A DNA stretch of 64,000 bases. Source: Iris pallida (Eukaryota > Streptophyta > Magnoliopsida > Asparagales > Iridaceae). The notes below the pieces were generated by a model. That model did no database searches, was not told the origin of the DNA, and saw only the letters and a program-made list of their open reading frames with translations. The translations under genes and the position numbers were made by a program. The DNA is taken from NCBI GenBank assembly GCA_029216955.1, contig JANAVB010033217.1:3042631-3106630 (forward strand), written 5' to 3'. Of this stretch, positions 10,366 through 21,152 are shown in pieces (the first letter of the stretch is position 1; every line of letters begins with the position of its first letter).

Positions 10366-10689
10366 TTAAGGAAGATCAGTATCATCCTTCTCTACTTTTG
10401 GACGTGGGCCACTACCGTCCTTCTCGAAGATGTGATCAGCAAAAGAGCCGAGAACCTCCTTGCTAGAACCCACGAGGAATTTGCAAGCGGCCATCCTCAT
10501 GGCTTCCTCTTCTTCAGTCCTTCCTGGTTCGAGCAGAAAATCCAGAATGTCCCTTGGTGGCTTGGGTGCAGACGAACCTTCGCCTGCTTCTGTCTTCTTC
10601 GTTTTGACTGGACCAGCAGGGCGTTCTTCAGTGCCTTTCTGAACCTTTGAGGCTATCTCAGTCTTCTTGGATGCTTCTCCAGATGACAT
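10366..10689 (-). CDS. Antisense ORF 1 of element A (unknown function)
   Basis: 107 residues on the minus strand starting MSSGEASKKTEIASKVQKG. It is charged, with a Lys/Glu/Pro-rich N-terminal half, then PPRDILDFLLEPGRTEEEEA and a short helical tail. The chosen ATG at 10689 lies about 50 bases after a TATAAATA box on the same strand; the frame is open a further 39 codons upstream, but those would include the TATA region. Antisense ORFs between pol and the 3' LTR are known in some Tat elements such as Grande. I recognise no domain, and homology to those is not shown. Confidence 0.5.
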   Translation of the reverse strand: MSSGEASKKTEIASKVQKGTEERPAGPVKTKKTEAGEGSSAPKPPRDILDFLLEPGRTEEEEAMRMAACKFLVGSSKEVLGSFADHIFEKDGSGPRPKVEKDDTDLP

Positions 10690-10736
10690 TTTTATGTTGA
10701 GGAGTAGAAGTATTCGTTCTCGCCAGATTTCTGCTA

Positions 10737-10744
10737 TATTTATA
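10737..10744 (-). promoter_or_regulatory. TATA box for antisense ORF 1
   Basis: Minus strand TATAAATA, 48-55 bases upstream of the ATG at 10689. The spacing would leave a leader of roughly 20 bases. The box is outside the LTRs, so it would be an internal antisense promoter. Confidence 0.45.
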
Positions 10745-10754
10745 GACAGAAGTT

Positions 10755-10940
10755 CCTCATTCATCCGACGTTTCACATATTCATTAATGCTTAACGGTTC
10801 ATCCATTCATTTCTCACATTCATCAGACGGTTCGCCTGTTTATTAATACTTGACAGTTCATCCATTCATTTATTACATTCACTCGACAGTTCATCTGTTA
10901 ATCATTTCCTAACGGTTCATCCGTTCATAATCTTCTATCA
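10755..10940 (+). repeat. Second minisatellite array of element A
   Basis: Degenerate units of AACGGTTCATCCATTCAT type with spacer variants such as TTCTCACATTCATCAG. Same motif and orientation as the array at 7160-7310. Confidence 0.8.
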
Positions 10941-12329
10941 ATTTATTAAGTGGGGATTCGTTATTTATCATGTTTTCATAACCTCTGAATCAATTCCGAA
11001 TCTACTTACTCATTTGTCATGTTTTGACCTCTGCATAAAAATCAATCTATTTTCTTTTGAGTTCCTATATATTATCACGTCCATAATACCTCTGATAATA
11101 TCATATACTCTAAAACAGAAAAGATGATTTTATTATCTATCATGTCCACAATTCATCCACAAATACAAATCATTGAGCATAGAAGAATTGTCATTTCCAT
11201 TCTCATTTCACCATAAAAAGTCTATTACATTTTCTTAGACTTTCTTACAAATCATAATAGAAATCTATTACAAATCTTAGATTTTCATTCTATGTACAAC
11301 TGAGATCTATTTCTTCTTGGATCTTCTCTGGCAATCTCGTTGCTTGTGGCAATTCCTGGGTGTCCAGCAGGAATCAAACTCTGGTCTTATCTCTCAGACG
11401 AGAGGAGAACCACAGAGTAGGGCAACATGAAAATGTGTTGCTGCCAATACAACTGGTGGATTGTGGGTAACCTCTCAAGGAAGACAGGAATGTATCCAAA
11501 CCTTGGGATATAATTCCTAGTTCTCCCGCGAAAGGAACTCTACTACCCGATTTCTCGGGGTAGAGTTGACTCCACCATCCAACTCTCGTGTATAAAGGCT
11601 CTTCCTACCACCTGAGGAAGACCCTTCTATCCCACGAAGAGTTCTGAGTTGTCTGATTTACGCGTCAAAAGCGTATGAGCTCCCTGATGTAGGTGTCAGC
11701 AAGAACATTCTCCACAGCATCCACATCACCAATGCCAGTTCTGAAGAAAATCTTTAGCCAAGCTTCTGCAGAAAGCAGCAAGGAAAAAGAGAATTAATCA
11801 ACAGAAATGTCATTTGACACGTACTGGCTGGTCAAGAGTGCATTGTTCAATCAGAAACAGAAAGCCTATCTTCAACAGCAAAAATAGTACGCGTACTATA
11901 CTGGACTTACCTTCAAGTTTGGTGTTAAGGATTGGCAAACTCATGTTTGATACAGTACGCAGAAGTCGAACATTAGAAAACATTGCTTTCCTGTTTGAGA
12001 GTGAAATCTCCCAAAAATTTCATTCTCAGAGAAGAAGAAGAGGAATGGGAGATGAGTATCTGCGAAACTCTTCTATCTATTTAAAGGGCAAAGTACAAGT
12101 CTATTCTTGGAAAAGATTCGCATAAATAGCGCTCGTAAACTGTGGAATGAGTGTCACGTGTGCTTTGGAAGACAGAGCAACATTAGAAACAATCAAAGAC
12201 TGCTGATTAATATTTCTCATTAAGGCACGCAGATCAAACACAAAAGTTGTACTTCATTTCTTAAGACAGGCACTGATGGCCTTACAAAAGACAAAACAAA
12301 AAGTGCAACAAAAGCATAAAAGTCACGCT
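10941..12329 (+). other. 3' noncoding region of element A
   Basis: About 1.4 kb between the two antisense ORFs. AT-rich sequence with repeated short words (ATCATGT, ACCTCTG, TCTATTAC) gives way at about 11300-11780 to a less AT-rich stretch. Open frames on either strand are short and show no recognisable protein. Long 3' spacers are usual in the Tat lineage. Confidence 0.6.
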
Positions 12330-12617
12330 CTATTTCCCAGAGCGACTGAGCTTGGTGCCTAGTTCTTCTACGCTCCTAACTCCCGGACAGTGCAACAGAA
12401 CTTTAAACATTTCACGCTGCTCTATGAGGCTGCGCCCATCAGAAGAGGACGCGCCATCCAAGCCAAAATAGCTCAAGAAATTCTTGGCTAGTTGCAAGGG
12501 ATCATCTTTGAGCTCGAAGACAAGGGGCTCTGGCTCTTCACCCCCAAAAGTGGGGTCACCATGAGAACAAAAGCCCAACTTGCGTGCTTCTTCCTCAGCT
12601 TTCTCCTTTGGTGTCAT
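12330..12617 (-). CDS. Antisense ORF 2 of element A (unknown function)
   Basis: 95 residues on the minus strand beginning MTPKEKAEEEARKLGFCSHG. The N-terminus is charged; the C-terminal half looks folded (PLQLAKNFLSYFGLDG, then REMFKVLLHCPGVRSVEELG). A TATATAAA box lies 41-48 bases upstream of the ATG, the same layout as antisense ORF 1. It could be a separate gene or a first exon. No family recognised. Confidence 0.5.
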   Translation of the reverse strand: MTPKEKAEEEARKLGFCSHGDPTFGGEEPEPLVFELKDDPLQLAKNFLSYFGLDGASSSDGRSLIEQREMFKVLLHCPGVRSVEELGTKLSRSGK

Positions 12618-12657
12618 ATTGACGTAAGATGAAGATTAAAAATGAAACTTCTTCCTG

Positions 12658-12665
12658 TTTATATA
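12658..12665 (-). promoter_or_regulatory. TATA box for antisense ORF 2
   Basis: Minus strand TATATAAA upstream of the ATG at 12617, with an A/T- and purine-rich leader. The match in spacing to the box of antisense ORF 1 is the main support. Confidence 0.45.
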
Positions 12666-12892
12666 ACTGAGTTTTGCCGGCGGTTCATATTCCACCATAA
12701 ATTGGATACAATCAGTCTCGGAGAACGAAGAGTCATTATGACATTTAATAAGTTCATTTGGATGTTTTCGAAGAACTTCGAAGTCTTTTCGACTTCCGAA
12801 AAATTTTGAAGTCATCTCAGCGTGACTAAATCCATTTTATCATCTCTATTTTCAAAGTATTTCGAAATAATTTATCATTTTTCGAAAACTTT

Positions 12893-12900
12893 GAAGGGGG
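12893..12900 (+). other. Polypurine tract of element A
   Basis: GAAGGGGG, three bases before the start of the 3' LTR at 12904. This is the expected plus-strand primer position. Confidence 0.65.
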
Positions 12901-12903
12901 TTT

Positions 12904-13863
12904 TGTAGGCCTCAAAAATGAAAGTCACGCTGAGTTGATCAAGACAGAGTCAAAAGTCACGCTCAGTTGATCCAGACAATATAAACAAATTACGCTGGGA
13001 GACAGCTTATCATTTGTCAAAAAGTAATTATGACTGACAGCACAACAGTCGAAGAATGTCTCTTCGTATGCCACGTATACACAGAATTCGAGAGATCATC
13101 GCCGTCTATCGCGTGATTTTCGAAATCTTCTTCAGCAAGACTCAGCCTTCGTCGAGTTGGCGTACCAAAAGGGTTTCTTGTCATTTAATGCGACTGACAA
13201 AGCAATCACTGTCAGAGATTTTGTGTCAGTCGAGACACGTCGAATCAAGATAGCTGGCAGTTCTATCTCAAGTCTGCGTGTATTTGTGATCTTCATCTCA
13301 AGTTTGCGTGGATTCGAAAGTTTTCTTCCTCAAGTCTGTGTGGATTTTGAAGCTTTTTGCCTCGAAGTCTGCGTGGATCCTGAAGCTTCCTGCCCCAAGT
13401 TTGCGTGGATTTTGAAGCTTTCTCACCGAGTTCGCGTGGATTTCATCTTCAACAAGTCTGCGTAGATTTCATCAAATTGGAGTACGTGGCAGCCATGCCA
13501 CTGATCTCTCGCCTGCGTGTCCTGTAACTTGCATACGACTCATGCATGATTGCCATGTGTCCAACAGTTACAGGCCACGTCCAGTAACTGCTCACAGCCT
13601 TGTGTATGTTAAATCCTGCGTGATTTTTAACTAGGCATAGGCTGTGAAGACAGTTATCTTTTTAGTTATTATTTTTGACTCTATAAATAGAGTTCTTTTT
13701 CTCATTCATTGGACATATACATTGATATCTACTGTCAAAATTTTGAGAGCTTTTCTTCTTCGCATAGTCCAAGGGATAAAGCGATCGTCTTCTAGATCGG
13801 ATTCCTACAGTTGTAATTTTTCCAAAAACATAACAAATAAAGAGAATTTCTTTATGGAAAACA
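12904..13863 (+). repeat. 3' LTR of element A
   Basis: 960 bp, TGTAGGCC...GAAAACA, near-identical to 819-1779, with scattered substitutions and a 1-base deletion near 13422. It is followed directly by the GCTGT target duplication at 13864. Confidence 0.95.
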
Positions 13864-13868
13864 GCTGT

Positions 13869-15016
13869 GGGATCGATCAATCCAATCTTCGTGTACAGAA
13901 CTTTCCAAGCAAGAGCACCTAAAAGAGTGTCCACAATGTGGGTCAGTACATCATCCATGTACTGGCGAGCAGAATCCGACCCACTCGCCTAAACCAACAC
14001 TAAGTGGTCAATTTTAGAAAGCATTCATTAGAGTGATCTTTCTAGTTGGGGCCTAGCATCAGTTTACAGTTCATGGGTAATAATCATAGAGAAATATGTA
14101 AACATGTTCTTAGCAGCAGTCATGTGAAGGCATCATTATAGCATACTTGGTGTTATCATGCGAAGGTATCATTGAGGCATTGTTAGCATTAACATCGTAA
14201 ACATGTTATGACCATTCTCAAATAGAGTATCGTTTAGCATGTATATTATGGTTGAGCAGTTTCATAGTAAGGCAACATTTTTGCATACTGTGTTTAACAT
14301 GTTAGGCAGGTTCTCATATTGAAAAGCAGCATCACAGCATCACTTTGTTCAGCATATTAAGCAGGCAAGATAAACCAACATATGTATTGAATATATCAAA
14401 TTTAAGTGATTTTTTACCGATAGCCGACTCCTCGTACCTGCATCAAATACAAGTTAGCAGATATACTTACTATGTCTGCACAAAACATTCATTAGCGTGC
14501 ATCCTGACTACATGGTCACTGGTATTGTTAAACCATATGAACTCTTTTCATTTTACTTTAAGATAATGCAATGATACCATAGTAGGTAGCGGCCTCTATG
14601 CTGCCTCGCATTACCCGTGCTTCCAAAGCACTCATCATTATTTTTTCCGAGCCGAATTGGTTCCCTAACGTCCCGGGTACCGATTCGAAGAAATGATATC
14701 TCAAATATTGAATACAAGTTGTCCATGACCATGCGAATGCGTGTCCGACTCGATTGTGAACATAATCGTATGGTAAAATAATAAAAGGAAGTAAAGACAT
14801 CAGTGCATCATCTAAGTCATGTTCAATGACTTATTCATTTTCAATATTACAATCATTTAACTTGGTGATCTCAATGATCCCAAGCCTCATCATTTCTCAT
14901 TGCATCAACTCAGATACGTTGAAGCATTCCCATATTATTCATTTCTCAAGGGACATGTAGCATTTTATTTCATGGGAACAATACCATTCATTTTATTGCT
15001 TATAAAAAATATGCAG
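13869..15016 (-). repeat. LTR of element E, middle segment
   Basis: Continuation of the interrupted E LTR. Two blocks are reverse complements of parts of element B's LTR: about 13950-13985 matches 36165-36240 (the AGTGGGTCGG...CTCGCC block), and about 14650-14760 matches 35660-35790 (TACAAGTTGTCCATG, TGTGTCCGACTCG, GGTACCGATTCG). This explains the sequence as LTR; short open frames here are not genes. CACTA1 interrupts it at 15017. Confidence 0.75.
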
Positions 15017-15254
15017 CACTAATAAAATCTGCTCAATTGACGACGTAAATTTAGCGATATTGACAAAACGTCGCTAAATTGTGGACATTAGCGACGTATA
15101 ATTGAAACGTCGCTAACAGTCACTACTAGTGACGAAAATAGCGACGTGACAACGACGTATATTAGTTACATGGGCTAGTCGTCATGAAACGTCGCTATGA
15201 TGTCGCTAATAGCGACTAATTTAGCGACGTTAGTATGAACGTCGCTAAATTCTA
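15017..15254 (+). repeat. CACTA1 5' subterminal repeats
   Basis: Around a dozen copies of the core TAGCGACGT or its complement ACGTCGCTA in both orientations. Arrays of this kind are the binding sites of CACTA transposition proteins. The same core occurs at the ends of CACTA3 and CACTA4, so these belong to one superfamily group. Confidence 0.85.
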
Positions 15255-16183
15255 ATTAAATTAAATACCCCCCAATTCATTTCCCTCCATCTATTTTACT
15301 CTCACACTCTCTCCCTCCGGCGCTCTCACTCTCACTCTCTTCGGTGCTCTCACTCTCTTCGGCGACTCTCACTCTCTCCGACGACTCTCCTCCGGTACGT
15401 GACTCCCTCTCCCTCTCTATTTTGGTTGTTGGTGGTTGGGGGGTGCTGGTGGCTCAGGAGGAGGGGCAGGGGGTGCGAGTGGTTGGGGGTGAAGAATGGT
15501 TGAGGGGTGGCTGTAGGGGTGGGGCAGGGGGATGAGGGTGGCTGGGGGTGAGGAGGGGGGCTGGGGGAAGGGGAGGGTTAGGGGTAGGTATGTAGGGGGG
15601 AGGGGCGGGGGGGGGGGGGGTGAGGGCAGCTGGGGGGTGAGGGCGGAGGGGGGGTTGGAGGGAAGGGAGGGTTATGGTAAGGGTTCGGGTTAGGGTTAGG
15701 GGTGGTTGGTGGGGGAGGAGAGCAGGGGGGGTGAGGGGGGGCTGGGGAGGGGGGCTGATGGGGGAGGGGTTAGGGATAGGGTTCGGGTTAGGGTTAGGGG
15801 TGGTGTAGGGGGGAGGGGTGCGGGGGAGGCTGGGTCAGGAGTACCGATAGTGCCAAAAAATCTGATTATTTAGTAATAATTATTTGTTTTCCGATACCGA
15901 AAAATCTGATACTCCGATTCGAAACTACATACCGATAGTGCCGATATTTGTAACACGTTGTTTTGTTGGTTGGTTAATGCCGTCGTCTATTTTCCTTGAT
16001 CTGATACTCATAGGAATGGTCCCGAGTCACGACCGTACATCGGGTTAGGACCTTGTTGCTGCTCGTGGGGTTGGGGGGTCTGCTGCTCGGGGTGGGGCCC
16101 CTAGGGGGCTCGCAGTATATATGTATGTATGTAGTATATTCGTTTTAGTTTTAAAGTTTATTCATATTTGCAGATATCTAGAA
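15255..16183 (+). other. CACTA1 5' leader with G-rich tract
   Basis: CT-rich untranslated-like segment (15290-15410), then an extremely G-rich tract at 15425-15840 containing a run of about 14 G near 15608-15621 and two degenerate GGGTTAGGGTTAGGG blocks. A 3' splice-like TTTGCAG precedes the transposase ATG. No credible ORF. Confidence 0.6.
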
Positions 16184-19100
16184 ATGGCTATATCCATGTA
16201 TCTGCTAGACCATTCATGGATGTACAACCGCATTCGAGATGACAGGTGCGGTGTGCGAGATGAATACATCGTCGGAGTAGAACAATTCCTCCAATTCGTG
16301 AAGGCGTTTCCTCAATCCATGGACGGCATGGACATTAAGTTTCCGTGTGTAAAATGTCGAAACATGAAGTTTCCACCAGAATTGGATGTGACGTATCACT
16401 TATACACAAAGGGTTTCCTTCCGAATTACTACCAATAGACCGCACACGGAGAGCTTGTACCTTTAGTATTTCAAGAGGAGACTTATGTGGAGCCTTATGT
16501 TGAGCCTTATGTAGAGCCTTATATGAATTTCCACAACCGAACTGGTGTCAACAAGGAGTACGTAAACATGGTCTTCGACGCTGTGGGGCCTAGTTTCGAT
16601 CCATACAAATGTGACGCAGCTGAGGAGGCACCGAATGCCGATGTTGCGAAGTTTATGAAGTTGCTGGAGAATAGAAGGACTCCTTTGTACCCTGACTGTG
16701 AGGACCATTCACAATTAGAGGTGATCACTCGGCTCTTGAGCATAAATTTTGACTTTAACATGTCGCAAGAATGCTACAATAGAGTGCTCGAGTTGATTAC
16801 CGATATCTTGCCGGAGGGTGCCAAGTTACCGAAAGACTTCTACCGCTCTAAGAGGATGGTGAGATCCCTCTGGATGGGATACGACAAGATCGATTGCTGT
16901 CAGAACGGATGCATGCTTTACTATAAAGATCACAAGGATACAGAAGTGTGCAGATTCTGTGGTATTGATCGCTACAAGTCAACTACTGCAGGCAAGTCTA
17001 GAAGACTGACTGCTTCAATGCACTACATGCCATTGATACCGCGGTTGCAGAGATTGTTCATGGTGAAAGAGATTGCCGAAAATATGAGTTGCCACAAGCG
17101 ACAACAGACCGAAGGAGTATTGGATCACCCATCTGATTGAGAAGCGTAGAAGCACTTCGATCGAGCATATCCTAATTTCACTTCTGATGCACGTAATGTA
17201 AGGTTGGGGCTCTGCTCTGATGGTTTCACCCTATTTGGTCTTTCAGGCTCCTAATATTTATGCTGGCCGTCAATCTTCACTCCGTACGGCCTATGGCCTT
17301 GGATGTGCATGAAGACACCTTACATTTTCTTAACTATTATCATCCCCGGTCCGAACAACCCGAAGTGGAACATCGACGTGTACTGACAGCCGTTGATAGA
17401 TGAGCTGAAGAAGCTATTGGAAACAGGGGCGTACATGTATGATGCTTCGAAAAAATAGAATTTTCAGTTGCAGGAAGTACTAATGTGGACAATCAATGAC
17501 TTTCTGGCTTATGGAATGTTATCTGGATGGAGCACTCATGGTCGGCTTTCATGTCCGTATTGCATGGACTGCACTAAGTCTTTTTGTTTGAGACACAGAA
17601 GAAAACCATGATTCTTTGATTGTCAATGGCAGTTCTTGCCGAAAGACCATCCGTACCATAGAAACAGAACTGCTTTCCGTGTCGGAGCTATGGAGAAGGG
17701 CGATCCACCGCCAATGTGGTCCGGAGAGGACACATGAAGCAAGTAAAAGAAATCCCAAGTGTTGTTGAAGATCCTACAACGAGCAGCCGTTGCGAGGGAT
17801 TTGGCGAAGATCATAACTGGACCAAAAGGAGTATATTCTTGGATCTGCCATATTGGAGCACAAATCTGATTAGACATAACCTTGACGTCATGCATATCAA
17901 GAAGAACGTGTTTGATAACAAAATTAATACGGTAATGGACGTCAAGGGAAAGACAAAAGACAATCAGAAGGCTAGATTGGACTTAGCCGAAATATGTAGA
18001 CGCCCTACATTGCACATGATAGACAACGGGAAGGAAAAGCTTTTGCGGCCTAAGGAAATCTACTCGCTGGACAAGGAGGACAAAGTGAGACTTTGTAGAT
18101 GGATCCAGGAATTGAAATTTTCGGACGGATACGTCTCCAATCTAAGAAGATGTGTCGACATAAAGGAGTGTAAACTGACCGAAATGAAAAGCCACGATTG
18201 TCACGTATTCATGGAGAGGTTAATTCCTGTTATATTTTGGGAATTATTATCGTCGGTAGTCTGGGATCGATTAACAGAGCTTAGCATATTCTTTGGAGAT
18301 CTTTGTTCTTGCAAGTTGCTCGTCGATCGTTTAGAGAAGCAAGAGAAGGACATTGTGGTAACACTTTGCAAACTTGAGGGAGTTTTTTCTCCTGTATTCT
18401 TCGAATCAATGGAGCATTTGTCGATTCATCTTATCCATGAGGCTCTTGTTGCTGGACCTGTCGGTTATCGTTGGATGTACCCGTTCGAGCGACAGTTGAA
18501 CCACCTCAAGATGCAGGTGAAAAATAATGCACGGATGGAGGGTTCTATTTGTAAAGCATATATCCTTGAGAAGATTTCAAACTTCTGGTCCATGTATTTT
18601 CAGCCTCATATTGCTACAAACAGAACAAGAGCTCCCAGAAATGACGACGGCTATGAAGTTGGTATTGAGACAAAGCTGAAAGTATTTACTGCCTACGGAA
18701 AACCATCTGGTAAAATAAAAAAAATCTAAATGACGACGAGGTTAGCACTGTAATGTTATATGTATTGCTCAACTGCGACGAGGAAGAAGTGGACAAGCTA
18801 GAGGGGTAAGTAAAATTATTTTGCGTGCTTCGTTGCTTCTCATTATAACTAATATACCTATGCTTCGTTGCTTTTCAGCATGTTTAAGGATGAGGTAACG
18901 TCCAACAATTTATACGCAACCGAGGAGGAAGTAGAACAGCAAATGAGACTTCATTTTCCTTTTGGTTGAGAGCATATGTACGGATATCTTCACAATTTAT
19001 TTTTTTGTACGTATATACTTGTACAGAATAATTAAGTTAGCATCGTTTATTTGGTATTTAGGTTGATCGTCCGGAGGCAATAATTGAGAATGAGTATATT

Positions 19101-19784
19101 AAAACTTTAGCCAAGGGACCAATTTATCAAGCGAAGACCTGGCCAAGTTACTGCGTTAATGGCTTCAGGTTCAAGTCAACAAATGCTTGAATAAGAGACG
19201 ACTTCTTGGATTTGGATTCTATGAAGAATAGTTGTTTGTGCATAAAATCATCAAACTACAAAGACGTTGACCCAGGCAATGACTTCTTTGGCGTCTTACT
19301 GGAGATTGTGGAACTGACATACAATTATGCTATAGAACCTTGTAACATCGTCTTGTTCAGATGTGACTGGTTCGATCCGATCCATGGTCGAGGTTGGAGA
19401 GTTGACAAACATGGTCTTGTTGACATAAATTATCGCCGTCGATATCAAGCTTTTGAGCCGTTTGTTCTAGCAAGCCAGGCTCAGCTAGTTTACTTTATCA
19501 GCTATCCAAAACGAGGAGCCGGAAGATCATATTGGTGGACAGTCTATAAGACTAAAGCTCAGAATACCTTCAATGTCGACGAGATAGCTTATCAGAAAGA
19601 CGAACTACCTCTTATTACAAATATTGTCGATGTAGACTCAACGAAAGTTTCTCATGACATGTTTCATCAATTAGAAGAGGTAGAAGTATCAGAGGAGGAA
19701 GAGGAAGTTGATAGAAGTGAAGAGGAAGAGGAAGAGAAAGAGGAAGAGGACTCGGAACAAGATGAATATTCAGAAGAGGATTGA
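16184..19784 (+). pseudogene. CACTA1 TNP2-like transposase (broken)
   Basis: Starts ATG at 16184. Order: transposase-associated domain (DHSWMYNRIRDD, then FPCVKCRNMKF), Transposase_21 core (RNVRLGLCSDGF, IIIPGPNNPKWNIDVY, LSGWSTHGRLSCPYC, LDVMHIKKNVFDN), DUF4218-like part (KSHDCHVFMERLIPV, FFESMEHLSIHL, GYRWMYPFERQL), and after small introns a DUF4216-like part (VLFRCDWFDPIHG, RRYQAFEPFVLASQAQLVYF) with an acidic tail. It is disrupted by TAG at 16436, TGA at 17138 with a further TAG two codons later, additional stops to 17700, a frame change near 17700, and another in an A-rich run near 18715. It would cut and join the transposon ends if intact. Confidence 0.92.
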
Positions 19785-19898
19785 ATATGTTTAATTTTCA
19801 GATGTAATATGGTTTACTTTTGTTATTTTTCAGATGTAGTATGGTTTACTTTTGTTTTTTTCAGACGTAGTATGATTTACTTCTGTATTTTTTTAGAT

Positions 19899-20348
19899 AT
19901 GGCTCGACGTGGATCCTTTGGTTCCGGTGCTGGTAAGAGTCGACGAGACCGACAGTATCTATCTACCACTCCTCCTACCAACTCGTCATCCCCCTGCACT
20001 CCAGTATACACTAGCGAACTAGTCGCCGACAGTGTATCCATACCCGGCTCTAGCAGTTCCAGCCTAGGGCCTTCTTCTTCTACGCAGCCAGTACCGTCGA
20101 GTATTCCAGAGGTCGACCCCACTACTGAGGAGCAGGCCGGGGCCGAGGCCCACTTCGAGGGCGAGGAGGATGGCGAGGCCCACGTCGAGTCCGAGGGCGA
20201 GGCCGAGGCCGAGGGGCAGGCTACGGGCAGGGGCAGAGGTAGGTGCAGGGGGCAGGGACAGGTTGTAGCTCCCATTTGAGACAGATCCTCCATGTCGCCC
20301 GGAGGGGGATCTGAGGTTGGAGATTTTGGCCTGTACTCGGACCAGGCG
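19899..20348 (+). pseudogene. CACTA1 second gene, exon 1 (TNP1/Transposase_24-like)
   Basis: ATG at 19899, MARRGSFGSGAGKSRRDR, then Ser/Pro/Thr-rich and acidic low-complexity sequence ending SDQA at a GTAAGT donor (20349). An in-frame TGA at 20277 breaks it. Low-complexity N-termini are typical of the second CACTA gene. The intron 20349-20428 ends TTTTACAG. Confidence 0.7.
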
Positions 20349-20428
20349 GTAAGTTAAAATATAGTTGCATTTAATTTGTTTAAATTTATTATAAACTTGT
20401 TCAATAAATTTTAATTTCTATTTTACAG

Positions 20429-20434
20429 CTATTA
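20429..20434 (+). pseudogene. CACTA1 second gene, first 6 bases of exon 2
   Basis: CTATTA directly after the TTTTACAG acceptor. The last five bases are the target duplication of solo LTR C, which separates them from the rest of the exon at 34834. Removing C and one TSD copy joins the two parts in frame. Confidence 0.65.
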
Positions 20435-20545
20435 TGTCACGCCCTGCTCCCGTAGGAGCGATCGTCCTCGCTTAGGCGTGATGTCGCACGAGCCTAGATT
20501 GTGCTCGTGCAAGGCGGGTTCCATAACGGCCGATTTCAGCGGCTG
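20435..20545 (-). repeat. Solo LTR C, 3' end segment
   Basis: Plus strand begins TGTCACGCCCTG; on the minus strand this is the LTR terminus CAGGGCGTGACA. It carries the same block as the end of element B's LTR (CGTGCGACATCACGCC, then AGCGAGGACGATCG). Solo LTR D interrupts it after 20545. Confidence 0.8.
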
Positions 20546-20831
20546 TGTCACTCTCCGTTCCCAGAATGCATATTTTTATTCATGTACAACTCATGTATAT
20601 TTATCTAGTATTTATCATGTATTATCTTGTATTTAAATTCCTTTAATTTCATATTAATTAATTTTTTGCATTTTACTTCCTGCAATTTTATTCCTGCATT
20701 TTATTTTTTGTATTTTATTTCCTGCTGTTATTCTTGCTTTTAGGTTCGGGTGCATAGTGGTTCTTTTCGGGTTGGCCTTGTGGACCCGATGGAACCCGAC
20801 CCATAAACCCCCCACCTACCACCCCCTTTCC

Positions 20832-20839
20832 TATTTAAA
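20832..20839 (+). promoter_or_regulatory. TATA-like element in solo LTR D
   Basis: TATTTAAA in a C-rich context, followed by pyrimidine-rich TCTCATTCTCTCTCC from about 20848, the expected initiator region of a plant LTR promoter. Confidence 0.5.
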
Positions 20840-21152
20840 GCTTTTATCTCATTCTCTCTCCTCATAACTCTCATTCTTCACCATTACTTCTTCTTCTTCC
20901 TCTCATCACTTCTCTACCTACCAGCAGTAGCAGCAGGCAAGTACAATCTTGCTTCTTGCTTGGAGAACCATTTTTATGGTTCATTTTTCTTTCTCTCATG
21001 ATCCTGAGAGAGTTTAGTACTTGGCATTTTTTATTTCTTTGGTTGGTTTTTGCTAGATCTAAGATGTTGTATTCACGGTTTTTCATGGGTTCTGATCTCC
21101 CAACTTAGCGTATTTTCTGGCTGGGAACTTCACTTCTGGCTTGGAACAGGTT

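Larger units (their letters stand above)
819..13863 (+). mobile_element. Element A: Tat-lineage Ty3/Gypsy retrotransposon, RT-deleted
   Basis: A 13.0-kb element with 961- and 960-bp LTRs (TG...CA), flanked by a perfect 5-bp duplication GCTGT at 814-818 and 13864-13868. It was inserted into the LTR of element E. Order on the plus strand: LTR, PBS, gag, protease, partial RT, RNase H, second (archaeal-type) RNase H, integrase, a long 3' region with two antisense ORFs, PPT, LTR. The second RNase H, the very long gag and the long 3' spacer place it in the Tat clade (Ogre/Retand/Grande relatives). I count roughly 20 differences between the LTRs by eye (about 2%), so insertion is fairly recent. It cannot be autonomous because the RT palm is missing. 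Confidence 0.93.

Noticed and set aside
13860..13990. Minus-strand open frame at 13869-13958 that looked like a host exon (YMDDVLTHIVDTLLGALAW)
   Set aside because: The segment is the reverse complement of a noncoding block in element B's LTR (around 36165-36240), so it is LTR E sequence and the frame is accidental.
19809..20293. Minus-strand 138-residue frame opposite exon 1 of the second CACTA1 gene
   Set aside because: Proline/serine-rich shadow of a GC-rich low-complexity exon whose plus frame has a start, donor and in-phase continuation.
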